From positions 1-64,000 of the forward strand of contig MEDZ01000008.1 of NCBI GenBank assembly GCA_001724275.1: a DNA stretch of 64,000 nucleotides, in the 5' to 3' direction. Made by a program: the position numbers and the translations under genes. The notes under the pieces were generated by a model, which ran no database searches, was not told where the DNA came from, and saw only the letters and a program-made list of their open reading frames with translations. Within the stretch, counting starts at the first letter, position 1; every line of letters begins with the position of its first letter. The DNA comes from Gemmatimonadetes bacterium SCN 70-22 (GTDB lineage: Bacteria > Gemmatimonadota > Gemmatimonadetes > Gemmatimonadales > Gemmatimonadaceae). Below are positions 8,815-18,173 of this stretch, in pieces.

Positions 8815-9669
8815 TCACGCCATCCGCGCCACGACGACCGTGACGTTGTCGGTGCCACCGCCGGCAAGGGCGGCCGACACCAGGTCGTCACACTCCTGGC
8901 TCGCGCTGCGCGGCGCCTGGAGGAGCCGGGCGATCTCGTCGTTAGGCACGTGCTTCGTGAGCCCGTCGCTGCACAGGAGGAGGGTGTCGCCCGCCTCGAG
9001 GTCGATGAGGCCGACCGACGGGTTGACCTCGCCGCTCCCCACTGCGCTGGCGAGCGTGCGCCCCATGGGCGACGCCATCGCCTGGTCCTCGGTCATCGCA
9101 CCGGTGTCGACCAGGTATTGCCCGAACGTCTGGTCGCGCGTGAGCTGGAAGAGGCGGCCACGGCGCAGGTAGTAGGCGCGGGTGTCGCCCACGTGCACGA
9201 GGTACGCGCGGGGCGGGACGAGGATGACCATCGTCAGCGTCGTGGCCGGCGCCCACTCGGAGTCGCCGTACTCCCGGCGCAGCGATTCGTGGGCGTCGTG
9301 CACGGCCTCCTCCATCTTCTCGATGAAGGCCGCTTCCTCGTCCACGTTGATCCCCTGGAAGCACCCGCTGGCGCGCGCGATGTACTCGAGCGTCGTCTCG
9401 ACGGCGCGGCTGCTGGCGGCGGCCCCGCCGGCGCGCCCCCCGACGCCGTCAGCGACAACCATGAGGTAGGCCTGCGCGACGCCAAGACGGCCGGCGAGGC
9501 GCGCCGGATCGAGGTTGGAGGCACCGACCTCGACCGATTTCCGCATCGTCGCGACGAGGAAGTGGTCCTGGTTCTCGGTCGGGATCAACCCGGTGTGCGT
9601 CAGGCCCGCCACGTCGATGCGCCCCATCCCCTCGCCTGCGGGAGGAGTCTCGTCCTCGGAGGTCGTCAT
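8815..9669 (-). CDS. PP2C-type serine/threonine phosphatase (PPM family)
   Basis: A 284-residue soluble phosphatase with the PPM metal-binding motifs in order: TENQDHFLV, MVVADGVGGRAGG, HVGDTRAYYLRRG, CSDGLTKHV and GGTDNVTVVV. These aspartates hold the two Mn/Mg ions. The enzyme would dephosphorylate Ser/Thr in partner proteins, typically opposite a Hanks-type kinase, but no kinase gene is seen in the window. The start at 9669 (MTTSEDET) was chosen because residues further upstream in the open frame are Arg/Pro/Ser-rich shadow translation. Confidence 0.9.
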   Translation of the reverse strand: MTTSEDETPPAGEGMGRIDVAGLTHTGLIPTENQDHFLVATMRKSVEVGASNLDPARLAGRLGVAQAYLMVVADGVGGRAGGAAASSRAVETTLEYIARASGCFQGINVDEEAAFIEKMEEAVHDAHESLRREYGDSEWAPATTLTMVILVPPRAYLVHVGDTRAYYLRRGRLFQLTRDQTFGQYLVDTGAMTEDQAMASPMGRTLASAVGSGEVNPSVGLIDLEAGDTLLLCSDGLTKHVPNDEIARLLQAPRSASQECDDLVSAALAGGGTDNVTVVVARMA

Positions 9670-9778
9670 GCTCGACAATATGGCAGCGCACGCCCTCCCG
9701 CGCCCGCCACGGCTGCCCCCGGGGGGCGAGGGTCGTGAGGCGCGCCGCGCGGGGATGGCCGGGACGCGACGGGGGCGA

Positions 9779-11224
9779 TTACGCGTCGTCCCGCGTGGGT
9801 TCCGCCTGCGGCTCGTAGACCTCGGTTGGGAACTTGAAGGCGGCGGCGAGCGCGGGATCGCCTTCGTGACCAAGGACGCGCTGCGCGATGTACTCCCCGA
9901 CCACCGGGCCGAACTTGAATCCCTCGGCCTGCCCCACGCCGGCAATCCATGCGTTGGTCGTCTCCGGGAGGTGATCGATGATGAAGTTGCGGTTGATGCT
10001 GGATTCGTAGTGGCAGGCGCGCGTCTCGAGGAGCGGCGCGTCGCCAAGGAGGGGGAAGCGGGCCTGCACGAAGCGGCGCGATCCGTCGATGCGCTCCTGG
10101 TTCATCCAGCGCCCGCTGGTGTCGGGATCCTGCTGTGCCGTGTCGATCGTCGCGCCCTGGCGAGCCGCGGCGGCGGCGCCCGGCGACGCCGCGGGGGGAG
10201 GCCCGGGAGGGAGCGGCGGGGCGATGGCGCCGCGCACCCGGAAGCCGCGCAGGTCCACCGGGAGCGCGGCCCATCCCGTGACGCCGGGGAAGTTGTAGCT
10301 GGGGAGGTGCGGGTAGGTGAAGCGCCGGTCGCCCTCGGGGACCCCGAAGTAGCAGACGTAGCCTAACGGGATCCGCATGCGGTTCTCGAGCAGCGTGGGG
10401 AACAGCTTGCGGAGCCACGGGCCGCAGCAGAAGAGGTAGCGATCGCCGCGGATCACCGTCCCGTCGTCGAGCACCACGCCATCCATGACCCCCTGGGACA
10501 CCGTCCCCGGCCGGGCCCGCCCGATCACCAGCCTGACCCCCTCGCGCTGCGCGATGGCGGCCACCGCCTGCGTGGCATGGCGCGACCGCACGACGCCGGC
10601 GTCGGGCTCGGTGATCGCGATCGTGATGTCGCGCGCGTCGATCACGGGCCAGCGCTTCATCACCTCGTCCCCGTCGATGACCTCGTGCGGGACGCCCTGC
10701 GCCTTCCACAGCTCCAGCGTGCGCTTCACGAAGGGTTCCTCGGCGGCGCGGCAGATCACGTCGCCGGTGGTGTGGAAGAACTTCGTGTTGAACTCTGCCG
10801 CGTACTCGTCGTCGAAGGCCTGCCAGCGCTGGATGGCGGTGCGCGCCCACGAGGTCCACAGCGCGCCGGCCGCGGCGCGATCGCCGTACGACGAGCGCAC
10901 GCCGCGCGTCTCGTCGCCGGACGAGGCGCGGGAGTTGCCGGGGCCATAGGCGTCGATCATCGTCACGCGCGCCCCGCGCCGGCGGAGATGGAGCGAGGTC
11001 CACCCGCCCCAGGCGCCGCCTCCGACCACCACGATGTGACCGCTGCCCCGGGTCGCGCTGGCAGGTGCAACGCCCTGGGCCGGCGACGGGGAGGGTGTGG
11101 CCGAGGCGCACCCGGTGGCCAGGATGGCGCTCGCGCCCGCCCCGGCCACGCGCAGGAAATCGCGCCGGTCCATCGGCGCGGTGGGGACGGCAGGCGGCTC
11201 GGTCGGGGAGGTGTCGTCGGGCAT
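9779..11224 (-). CDS. Tat-exported FAD-dependent oxidoreductase (DAO/sarcosine-oxidase-like)
   Basis: A 481-residue flavoenzyme. The N-terminus has a twin-arginine motif (MDRRDFLRVAGAG) followed by a lipobox-like LATGCAS, so it is probably exported folded and may be lipid-anchored. The dinucleotide-binding stretch is IVVVGGGAWGGWTSLHLRRR, near residue 75. The body resembles the DAO fold of monomeric sarcosine and amine oxidases (TGDVICRAAEEPF, PWLRKLFPTLLENR, and the C-terminal HLPETTNAWIAGVGQAEGFK). The substrate is probably an amine or N-methyl amino acid, but this cannot be read. A Pro/Ala-rich insert sits around residues 350-370. The divergent neighbour is a secreted RidA protein, which may handle imine by-products of such oxidases. 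Confidence 0.85.
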   Translation of the reverse strand: MPDDTSPTEPPAVPTAPMDRRDFLRVAGAGASAILATGCASATPSPSPAQGVAPASATRGSGHIVVVGGGAWGGWTSLHLRRRGARVTMIDAYGPGNSRASSGDETRGVRSSYGDRAAAGALWTSWARTAIQRWQAFDDEYAAEFNTKFFHTTGDVICRAAEEPFVKRTLELWKAQGVPHEVIDGDEVMKRWPVIDARDITIAITEPDAGVVRSRHATQAVAAIAQREGVRLVIGRARPGTVSQGVMDGVVLDDGTVIRGDRYLFCCGPWLRKLFPTLLENRMRIPLGYVCYFGVPEGDRRFTYPHLPSYNFPGVTGWAALPVDLRGFRVRGAIAPPLPPGPPPAASPGAAAAARQGATIDTAQQDPDTSGRWMNQERIDGSRRFVQARFPLLGDAPLLETRACHYESSINRNFIIDHLPETTNAWIAGVGQAEGFKFGPVVGEYIAQRVLGHEGDPALAAAFKFPTEVYEPQAEPTRDDA

Positions 11225-11393
11225 GGCGTGCGCGGGGAGCGTGGAGGACGAGGCCGGGCGAAAATGCGGCGCGGCGCTGCGCGAGGCAATCGTCGCGCGG
11301 CTCCGGCGAATGCAGCGCCGGGAGTTGCCAGCGCTGCACCACGCTCGCACGTTGTGGATCTGCTCACCCGGCCACCCAGTCACGAGGCACTCG

Positions 11394-11834
11394 ATGTCCC
11401 GCACCCTCCTGCTTGCCCTCCTCGCATTGTCGTCCGCCCCCACCCTTGCCCGGGCGCAGAAGCGCGAGGTCATCATCCCCCCGGGAACGACCCCCTCGCC
11501 CATCCTCACCCCCGCCATTCGCGTCGGCAACCTCGTATACGCCTCCGGCCAGCTCGGGACGCGTCCCAACCCCGACACCACGATCCAGGGGCAGACCAGG
11601 CAGGCGCTCGAGAACACCAAGCGCGTCTTCGAGGCGGCGGGGACGAACATGGCGCACGCGCTGAAGTGCACGGTCTTTCTGGTCGACGTGAAGGACTTCG
11701 CCGGGATGAACCAGGCGTACCGCGAGTTCTTCCCCGACGCGCCGCCGGCGCGCACCACCGTGGTGGTGGCGGCGCTGGTGGTCCCCAACGCGAAGATCGA
11801 GGTGGAGTGCCTGGCCGCGATGCCGGAGCGGTAG
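11394..11834 (+). CDS. RidA-family protein with signal peptide
   Basis: A 146-residue RidA/YjgF homologue: GNLVYASGQLG, then QALENTKRVFEAAGT, and the C-terminal PPARTTVVVAALVVPNAKIEVE with the conserved arginine and glutamate of the deaminase site. RidA enzymes hydrolyse reactive enamines and imines. This copy starts with a signal peptide (MSRTLLLALLALSSAPTLARA), unlike cytosolic RidA, and so is exported. It is divergent from a Tat-exported amine-oxidase-like flavoprotein. Its stop overlaps the GTG start of the next gene by one base (TAGTG), which implies translational coupling. Confidence 0.85.
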   Translation: MSRTLLLALLALSSAPTLARAQKREVIIPPGTTPSPILTPAIRVGNLVYASGQLGTRPNPDTTIQGQTRQALENTKRVFEAAGTNMAHALKCTVFLVDVKDFAGMNQAYREFFPDAPPARTTVVVAALVVPNAKIEVECLAAMPER

Positions 11835-13930
11835 TGCGCACGCCCCGCCCGCGCGAGCGCGCCGTCGGGGCGCTGGCGACGGCGCTGCCGACGGCGCTCG
11901 CCCTGGCGGGCGCCGTCGCGGCATGGGGCTGCACCGGGGCCTCCCATGATGGGACACCGAGTGCGCGGTCCCACGGGAGGGGCGGGGCGACATCCCGGTC
12001 CGCGGTGACGGTGCGCCACGCGGCGGCCCTCGATACCTCACCGCCGCTCGGCCAGCTTATGCAGCTGGTCGAACACCCCCGGGAGATGCGCGGCGACGGC
12101 CAGCAGCGTTCGACGCGCCTTGCCCCACCGGATGATGGTGCCGGGCCTGCCGAGGGCGCCGCCGGCCAGTCGGGCGCCCGCCGGCCTGCACGCGCCAGCA
12201 CACCTGCAGTCGCCAGCCCGCCGAACGGCGCCGGCGCCCCCGAGCGTGCCGGTGCCGCGGTGCACGACATCGCCCAAGGCGGCGCGCCGCCGCCACGACG
12301 GCCGGTCGCTCCCGGGGGCGCCGACGTGGAACAGCGCGCGCACGGCGGTGAGGCATCCGCCCAGCTCGTTGCCTCGTTCGACGGGATCGGCGCCTCCTTT
12401 GTTGGACCACAGGGAGCGGCCACGCTGCGCAATCCCTCGGACAACTCGCTCGCCGTGGGGCCCAACCACGTCGTGCAGGTGGTGAACACGCGCCTGGCCG
12501 TCTTCACCAAGCGAGGCACGCGGTACGACACCACGGGGCGCCCGCTGTACGGGCCGGTGCCGACGAACAACCTCTTCCGCGGTTTCGGGGGGCCGTGCGA
12601 AGAGAAGAACAACGGCGACGCCGTCGTGCGCTACGACCAGCTGGCGCATCGATGGCTGGTCGTGATGCCGATCTTCTCGCGCGTGCGGAAGGACGAGCGG
12701 CACGCGCCACCACCCAAGGCGGGTGAGGGGGCGCACGCCAGCGAGGTGGGGCAACGGGGACAGCCGGGTGTCGCGCAGGTGCTGCGCCAGCCGCCACCGT
12801 CGCCGCCCGGTGCCGCCCAGCAGGGGCCTCCGCCAGCCGCAACGCCTGCCCCGGTCACGCCTCCGCCCGCCGCGCGCCCCGACACGCAGGGGGTGTACGC
12901 CATGTGTTACGCGGTGAGCACCAGCGACGACCCGCTGGGGCGCTACTACCGCTACGAGTTCATTCGCCCACTCTTCCCGGACTACCCCCGCCCGGCCGTG
13001 TGGCCGGATGGCTACTACATCCCCACCAGCACGGGCGACGACGTGATCCAGAAGCACGCCTGCGTCGCCGAGCGTGCGCGGATGCTGGCGGGGGCGCCGG
13101 CGAGCGAGCAGTGCGTGGTCATCGACGGCGTCAACTTCCTCAACAACGCCGACCTCGACGGGACCGCGCTCCCGCCACGCGGGGCGCCCAACATCATGCT
13201 CGCCGCCGGCGGGACGCAGTTGCACAAGGACGTCGACGACGACGGGATCTACGCCTGGACGTTCGCCGTCGACTGGCAGGATCCGTCGCGCACGAAGGTC
13301 GCGGGCCCGGTGAAGGTCGCCGTCGCCCCGTACCACTACCTGTGCGACGGGCAGCTCACGAGCTGCGTTCCGCAGCCGGGAACCGAGCGTCGCCTCGACG
13401 CGCAGGGCGACAAGCTGATGGCGCGCGTGGTGTACCGGCGCATCGGCGCGCGCGAGTCGATCGTCGCCGTGCACTCGGTGAACACCAGCGCCGGCGGCGG
13501 CGGGGTGCGCTGGTACGAGTTCCGCGTGGGGCCGCGGCGCGCGTTGCAGCTCTACCAGCAGGGGACGTTCGCCCCCGATTCGTCGTACCGCTGGATGGCC
13601 TCGCCGGCCATGGATCGGGCGGGCAACATCGGGATCGGCTACTCGTTCGGCGGGACACCGCATTTCGCGGGGCAGCGCTTCGCGGCGCGGCGCGCGCGTG
13701 ACCCCAGGGGGACGCTCACCCTGCGCGAGCACGTGTTGGTCGAGGGGGGTGGCGCGCAGGAGAACACGCTGCGGTGGCAGGACTACACGCAGACCGCGAT
13801 CGACCCATCCGACGACTGCACCATCTGGTACGTCGGCGACTACCTGCGCGCGGGCGACGCCAACTACTCCACGCGAATCGGGGGGTACCGCCTGCCGGGG
13901 TGTGACGCGCCGCGGCATCGCGGGCGGTAG
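11834..13930 (+). CDS. large secreted protein, putative beta-propeller-like
   Basis: A 698-residue protein read from the GTG at 11834, whose G is shared with the RidA stop codon. The N-terminus has a hydrophobic export segment (LALAGAVAAWGCTGAS) with a possible lipobox cysteine. A long low-complexity Pro/Ala/Gly region follows. The folded part starts near residue 185 (VASFDGIGASFVGPQGA, NPSDNSLAVGPNHVVQVVN), a beginning often seen in secreted proteins of unknown function with sialidase- or propeller-like folds. A second Pro-rich insert lies in the middle. No catalytic motif is recognised. The open frame upstream of 11834 is antisense to the oxidoreductase and is not coding. Confidence 0.65.
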   Translation: MRTPRPRERAVGALATALPTALALAGAVAAWGCTGASHDGTPSARSHGRGGATSRSAVTVRHAAALDTSPPLGQLMQLVEHPREMRGDGQQRSTRLAPPDDGAGPAEGAAGQSGARRPARASTPAVASPPNGAGAPERAGAAVHDIAQGGAPPPRRPVAPGGADVEQRAHGGEASAQLVASFDGIGASFVGPQGAATLRNPSDNSLAVGPNHVVQVVNTRLAVFTKRGTRYDTTGRPLYGPVPTNNLFRGFGGPCEEKNNGDAVVRYDQLAHRWLVVMPIFSRVRKDERHAPPPKAGEGAHASEVGQRGQPGVAQVLRQPPPSPPGAAQQGPPPAATPAPVTPPPAARPDTQGVYAMCYAVSTSDDPLGRYYRYEFIRPLFPDYPRPAVWPDGYYIPTSTGDDVIQKHACVAERARMLAGAPASEQCVVIDGVNFLNNADLDGTALPPRGAPNIMLAAGGTQLHKDVDDDGIYAWTFAVDWQDPSRTKVAGPVKVAVAPYHYLCDGQLTSCVPQPGTERRLDAQGDKLMARVVYRRIGARESIVAVHSVNTSAGGGGVRWYEFRVGPRRALQLYQQGTFAPDSSYRWMASPAMDRAGNIGIGYSFGGTPHFAGQRFAARRARDPRGTLTLREHVLVEGGGAQENTLRWQDYTQTAIDPSDDCTIWYVGDYLRAGDANYSTRIGGYRLPGCDAPRHRGR

Positions 13931-13992
13931 GACGAGCGCGTCTCGGGCGAGGAGCATCGCGCGCGCCCTGCCACCTCCCCGCCGAGTTCCCG

Positions 13993-14032
13993 TCGTCTTC
14001 TCGTCTTCTCGTCTTCTCGTCTTCTCGTCTTC
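13993..14032. repeat. 8-bp tandem repeat (TCGTCTTC)x5
   Basis: Five perfect copies of the octamer also seen at 3153-3200, between two convergent genes and ending five bases before the stop codon of the minus-strand DUF58 gene. Confidence 0.9.
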
Positions 14033-14037
14033 TCTGA

Positions 14038-15360
14038 TTAGAGTGCCGCCCGCCGCTTCAGCACGCGGTACTGCGCCACGACCGCCTCGGCCGCGCCGGC
14101 CGGGGGGACATCCAGCACCAGGACCCCCCGCCCTCGCATGTCGGCCAGTGCCGCTTCGCGCGCCTGGAGCAGTTCCTCGGCGGCGGCGCGTTCGAATGCG
14201 GCCTGGACCGTCGCGGCACGCGCCGTCGCCAGGCGATCGAGCGCCGGGTCGCGCAGCGCCACCGCGAGGGGGAGGTGGCGCGGGCGCAGCGCGCCGACCT
14301 GGGAGACGAGCGCGTCGCTCGCGGTGCGATCGATGACGTCGGTGAAGACGATGGCGAGCGCGCGCTTGCGGTTGCGCTGCGCCAGGAGGGCGAAGGCGGC
14401 GGGGTAGTCGGGTTCGACGAGCGTGCCGTGCACCGTCGCGAGGGCGTCGAGGACGCTGCGCAGGGCGCGGCGCCCCCGCGCGGGGGCCAGGTACCGCTGC
14501 ACGACGTCGGCGAAGACCATCAGGCCGATGTCGTCGTCGTGGTCGACAGCGGCGTGCGCCAGCTGCAACGCCGCCTCCACCACGTATTCGAGTCGCGCGC
14601 GCCCTTCGTACTCGGCGGTGAGCATCCGGCCCGCATCGATGGCGATCATGACCTGCTGCCGGCGCTCGTCCTCGTACTGTCGCACCATCGGCTTGCGCCG
14701 GCGCGCCGTCGCCTTCCAGTCGATCGTCCGCGTCTCATCGCCTGGCACCCATTCACGCAGGCTTTCGAAGGCACGCCCCTCGCCCAGGCGTCGCGCCGCG
14801 CGGAGCCCCGCCTCCCGTCGCCGCTGCGACTGGGTGGGGAGGGCACGGAGCGACGCCCCCACCAGCGTGGGGAAGACCGTCACCGGCCATGGGGTCTCGA
14901 CGCGGAGCGTGCGCCACGCCAGCCCCCACGGCGAGGAAACCCGCAGGTGCAACGCGCCGCCCCCGCCCTTCCCCCGGGCCACCGGCGTCACGACGTGCGT
15001 CTCGTACAGCGCCGAGCCGGGAGCGAGCCGCAGCACCCGCTCGGCGGCGTCGCCCAGCGACAGGAGCGAGGGGAATTCCTCGGCGACGCGCACCACCACC
15101 GGACGCGGGAGTCGCGCCTCCCATCGCCAGGTGACGGGGAGCGGCCGCCCCAGCGAGAAGGCGGGCGGGACCTGCCGGCGCACGGTGATGTCGTCAGCCG
15201 TGATCGCGGCCGAGCGCCACGCGTCGACCGCCAGCAGCAACAGCCACGCGGCATCGAGAGTGACGAGCCAGGTGGCGGCCGTCGGCCAGGCCAGCGCCAG
15301 CGGGGCAACGAGCGCGAGCATCGCCGCGCCAGCGAACCAGCGGCGCGCCGGGAGGATCAT
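14038..15360 (-). CDS. DUF58 domain protein
   Basis: A 440-residue protein with two N-terminal membrane helices (residues 5-50) and the DUF58 hallmark LREWVPGDETRTIDWKATAR near residue 210. It is followed by a von Willebrand A-like fold (QQVMIAIDAG, IGLMVFADVV, ALAIVFTDVIDR). DUF58 proteins are almost always encoded beside a MoxR ATPase and are thought to be chaperone partners or substrates in the envelope. The start overlaps the MoxR stop by four bases. Octamer repeats follow its stop codon. Confidence 0.88.
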   Translation of the reverse strand: MILPARRWFAGAAMLALVAPLALAWPTAATWLVTLDAAWLLLLAVDAWRSAAITADDITVRRQVPPAFSLGRPLPVTWRWEARLPRPVVVRVAEEFPSLLSLGDAAERVLRLAPGSALYETHVVTPVARGKGGGGALHLRVSSPWGLAWRTLRVETPWPVTVFPTLVGASLRALPTQSQRRREAGLRAARRLGEGRAFESLREWVPGDETRTIDWKATARRRKPMVRQYEDERRQQVMIAIDAGRMLTAEYEGRARLEYVVEAALQLAHAAVDHDDDIGLMVFADVVQRYLAPARGRRALRSVLDALATVHGTLVEPDYPAAFALLAQRNRKRALAIVFTDVIDRTASDALVSQVGALRPRHLPLAVALRDPALDRLATARAATVQAAFERAAAEELLQAREAALADMRGRGVLVLDVPPAGAAEAVVAQYRVLKRRAAL

Positions 15361-16340
15361 GCGCGCGGGGCTTCCACCCGCTCGAACAGCGCCTGGACCG
15401 CCGCGTCGGGCGTCACGCCCTCCAGCTCGAGCTCGGGCGCCACCTGGACGCGGTGCCGCAGGACGGGGGGAGCGAGCGACTTCACGTCGTCGGGGACGAC
15501 GAAATCGCGGCCATCGAGCAGCGCCGACGCCTGCGCCAGGAGGAGGAGCGCCACCGAGGCGCGGGGCGACGCGCCTAACGTGAGGGTCGGCGTCTCGCGC
15601 GTCACGCGCACCAGCGCCGTGATGTAGGCCACGATGGACGGCTCGACGCGCACCCGGCGTGCCGCGGCACGCAACGCCTCGAGCCCGCGCGAGTCCAGGA
15701 CCTGTCCGATCCCGAAGCTCGCCGGGATCGCCGCATCGAAGCCGCCGAGGACGCGCCCCAGCATGCCCTGCTCCGCCTGGTCCGAGGGATACCGCAGGAG
15801 GACCTTGACGAGGAAGCGATCCAGCTCGGCCTCGGGGAGCGGATAGGTCCCCTCGAACTCGATCGGATTCTGGGTGGCGAAGACCGTGAATCCCGGAGAG
15901 AGGAGGCGCGTTTCTCCGTCCACCGTGACGGCGCGCTCCTGCATGGCCTCGAGCATCGCCGCCTGCGTCTTGGCCGGGGCGCGGTTGATCTCGTCACCCA
16001 GGACGAGGTCGGCGAACAGGGGCCCCGGGCGGAAGGTGAAGCGGCCGTCCGCTCCCAGGAAGTTGACTCCCGTGATGTCCGAGGGCATGAGGTCCGGCGT
16101 GAACTGGATGCGCCGAAAGGTGAGACCGAGCGACTGGGCGAGGGCGCGCACCAGGAGGGTTTTCGCCGTCCCGGGGGGGCCCTCGAGCAGGACGTGGCCG
16201 CGCGCCATGAGCGCGAGGAGCGACTCACGTATGGCATCGCGCTGCCCGAGCACCACGCGCTCGAGCTCGGTCATGAGCTGGTGCGCCGTCGCGGCGTGCG
16301 CGCGGAGCTCGTCGGCGTTCAGGGACGCAGGGATTGCCAC
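15357..16340 (-). CDS. MoxR-family AAA+ ATPase
   Basis: A 327-residue AAA+ protein of normal MoxR length. Walker A is EGPPGTAKTLLVRAL, Walker B is LVLGDEINRAPAKTQ, followed by AAMLEAMQE, sensor 1 FATQNPIEFEGTYPLPEAE and the arginine finger in LDRFLVKV. MoxR ATPases act as chaperones that mature or remodel metal- or membrane-associated complexes together with VWA/DUF58 proteins. Here it sits between the DUF4350 gene (22-base overlap upstream) and the DUF58 gene, in a compact minus-strand operon. Confidence 0.93.
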   Translation of the reverse strand: MAIPASLNADELRAHAATAHQLMTELERVVLGQRDAIRESLLALMARGHVLLEGPPGTAKTLLVRALAQSLGLTFRRIQFTPDLMPSDITGVNFLGADGRFTFRPGPLFADLVLGDEINRAPAKTQAAMLEAMQERAVTVDGETRLLSPGFTVFATQNPIEFEGTYPLPEAELDRFLVKVLLRYPSDQAEQGMLGRVLGGFDAAIPASFGIGQVLDSRGLEALRAAARRVRVEPSIVAYITALVRVTRETPTLTLGASPRASVALLLLAQASALLDGRDFVVPDDVKSLAPPVLRHRVQVAPELELEGVTPDAAVQALFERVEAPRA

Positions 16341-17560
16341 ACATCCTCCACGGCGTTGGCGGCGCTCAGCACCGCGGTTGCAGGTTCGGGGGCGTCGGCC
16401 AGCCGGGCCAGGCGCCCGGCGGCCTCACGGGCCTTCGCGTCGGGCGCGCCGGTCGCCAAGGTCTCGAGCCACGCGCGCCAATCCTCGCGCGACGCGGCCC
16501 CACCTGCCGCCGGCGAGAGGCGGCGCCGGAGTCCGCACACCATCGCACCGACGGCCTCGCGATGCCCGCGGGCCGCGGCCAACGCGGTGGCCAGGGCCCG
16601 CACGTGTTCCAGCGAGGAGCGGCGCTGGCGCGCGATGGCCGCCCGGACCGGCCCGAATCGCACCCCGCTGGCCAGCAGCGCCAGCAGGGCCACCACCGCC
16701 AGCTGCCACGTCATCCACCCCAGGGGGTGTCGCAGGCTCCACTCCAGGGTGGCCTGCGCCATCGAGCCGCCGGGGCCGTACCCCTGATGGAACTCGTCGA
16801 AGATGAGGCGCCCGCCGCGCGGGAGGACCGTGGCCGCGACCAGCGGCGCGACGTCGCCGCTACGCAAGGAGCGATTGCGCAGCAGCACCGCGTCGCCCAC
16901 GAGCGTCACCCGGCGCCCATGCGGGGCGACCGTCAGCTGCAGCATGGCCACGTCGCCCTGTCCCGTCATCAGGAGCGTGTCGGCCCCGAGGATCACCACC
17001 GGCGGGCAGGCGCCCTCGTCCGATCGCCCGGACGGCGCGGCGCGCTCGGCGCGCGGCAGGAGCACCCCGTGCACCCACACCCCCGCCCCCGCCCCCACCG
17101 CCGTGCCCCCCGTCGTCCCAGCGGAGCGCCGGGGCGCCACCCGCGCAGAATCGAAGACGGTCCGCCGCACGCGATGGCCGAAGCACCGCATCACCCCTCC
17201 TGCCTCATGTCCGGCAAGGACCAGGTCGGCGCCCACGGAATCGATGGCCAGATGCACGAGGGCCCCTCGCTCGGCGGGCGAGATGGCGCGAGTCGGCGCG
17301 AGGATGGCCACGGTGGACGCCGAATCCCGGTGCATCCGGCGCGCGAGGCCCTGCGGACGTTCGCGCCAGCGGAGCACTTCGATACCCAAACGCTCGGCAG
17401 CATCTGCCAGCGCCCGCACGCCTTCACGGCCGGCCCCGAACGACGAGGCGCGCGGGTCGGGGTCGTCGACGGCCCGCACCCGACGCCCGGTCGCGAAGGC
17501 GAGCACGAGGAGCGCCACCACCGCCCCCGCCGCGATGGCGGCCTCAGTGCGCGGGCGCAT
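16319..17560 (-). CDS. DUF4350-type membrane protein
   Basis: A 413-residue protein: an N-terminal membrane helix (AIAAGAVVALLVLAFATG), an extracytoplasmic Rossmann-like domain with SSFGAGREGVRALADAAERL and LIFDEFHQGYG, then a second helix (WQLAVVALLALLASGV) and a cytoplasmic tail. This matches the DUF4350 proteins that accompany MoxR and DUF58. The start at 17560 (MRPRTEAAIAAG) directly precedes the helix. It overlaps the DUF4129 gene by 17 bases and the MoxR gene by 22 bases, so the operon is tightly coupled. No enzymatic residues are seen. Confidence 0.78.
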   Translation of the reverse strand: MRPRTEAAIAAGAVVALLVLAFATGRRVRAVDDPDPRASSFGAGREGVRALADAAERLGIEVLRWRERPQGLARRMHRDSASTVAILAPTRAISPAERGALVHLAIDSVGADLVLAGHEAGGVMRCFGHRVRRTVFDSARVAPRRSAGTTGGTAVGAGAGVWVHGVLLPRAERAAPSGRSDEGACPPVVILGADTLLMTGQGDVAMLQLTVAPHGRRVTLVGDAVLLRNRSLRSGDVAPLVAATVLPRGGRLIFDEFHQGYGPGGSMAQATLEWSLRHPLGWMTWQLAVVALLALLASGVRFGPVRAAIARQRRSSLEHVRALATALAAARGHREAVGAMVCGLRRRLSPAAGGAASREDWRAWLETLATGAPDAKAREAAGRLARLADAPEPATAVLSAANAVEDVWQSLRP

Positions 17561-18173
17561 ACCGCTCGGCGAGCGCGCGCGCGCGCCAGGATTCGTACGC
17601 GGCGCGGTCGCACGGCACGCGAGCGAAGGCGTGCCCGTACAGTTCCCGGACCAGCGCCAGGAGGGCACGCCGTCCCTCGTCTGTGAGCGATGCGTCGCGC
17701 GCGTACTCGCTTGGGGTCTTGCTGGGGTGGAAGGCCACGACGCGCCGCGCATCGAGCTCCAGCACGAGGCGAAGGAAATCGGCCTGCATCGCAGCCACGT
17801 AGTCGCCCTCGCCCGCCAGTCGCGCCGCCTCGCTCGCGTACCACCCCGCATCGCGCGGCGCGGCGATCGCCGCGCCTCCCCGTTCCTCCGGCTGGCCGCT
17901 CCCCCGGCGGATGGTGCGCAGCGCGACCCACGCCGCATGGGCGAGGATGGCGAGCAGCACGGCCACCAGCGCCCACATGAGGAGCCGGTACGCGTCCGGG
18001 TTCTGCTCGCGCAGGCGCTGGAGGTACTCGCCCGTGGCGAACCAGAGCCGCCGTAGCGTCCCGAAGGGGTCCTCCCGCCCTTCCCAGCGGTACGCGGGCG
18101 ACGCGAAGACCGAATCCAGGATGGCGTGAAGCGAGTCGGTCCTCGCGGCCTCCGTCGGCTGCACGGCCGTCAT
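17544..18173 (-). CDS. DUF4129-type membrane protein
   Basis: A 209-residue protein with one central membrane helix (LLMWALVAVLLAILAHAAWVAL). The cytoplasmic C-terminal DUF4129 region shows YASEAARLAGEGDYVAAMQ, PSKTPSEYARDASL and LVRELYGHAFARVPC. The family is found in MoxR/DUF58 operons and next to transglutaminase-like proteins. It overlaps the preceding membrane-protein gene by four bases (start 18173). The role is unknown; it is probably part of the same envelope complex. Confidence 0.78.
   Translation of the reverse strand: MTAVQPTEAARTDSLHAILDSVFASPAYRWEGREDPFGTLRRLWFATGEYLQRLREQNPDAYRLLMWALVAVLLAILAHAAWVALRTIRRGSGQPEERGGAAIAAPRDAGWYASEAARLAGEGDYVAAMQADFLRLVLELDARRVVAFHPSKTPSEYARDASLTDEGRRALLALVRELYGHAFARVPCDRAAYESWRARALAERYAPAH

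Noticed and set aside
10577-13930. A 1117-residue protein including sequence before 11834
   Set aside because: That part is antisense to the FAD oxidoreductase gene; the GTG at 11834 coupled to the RidA stop is the likely start.
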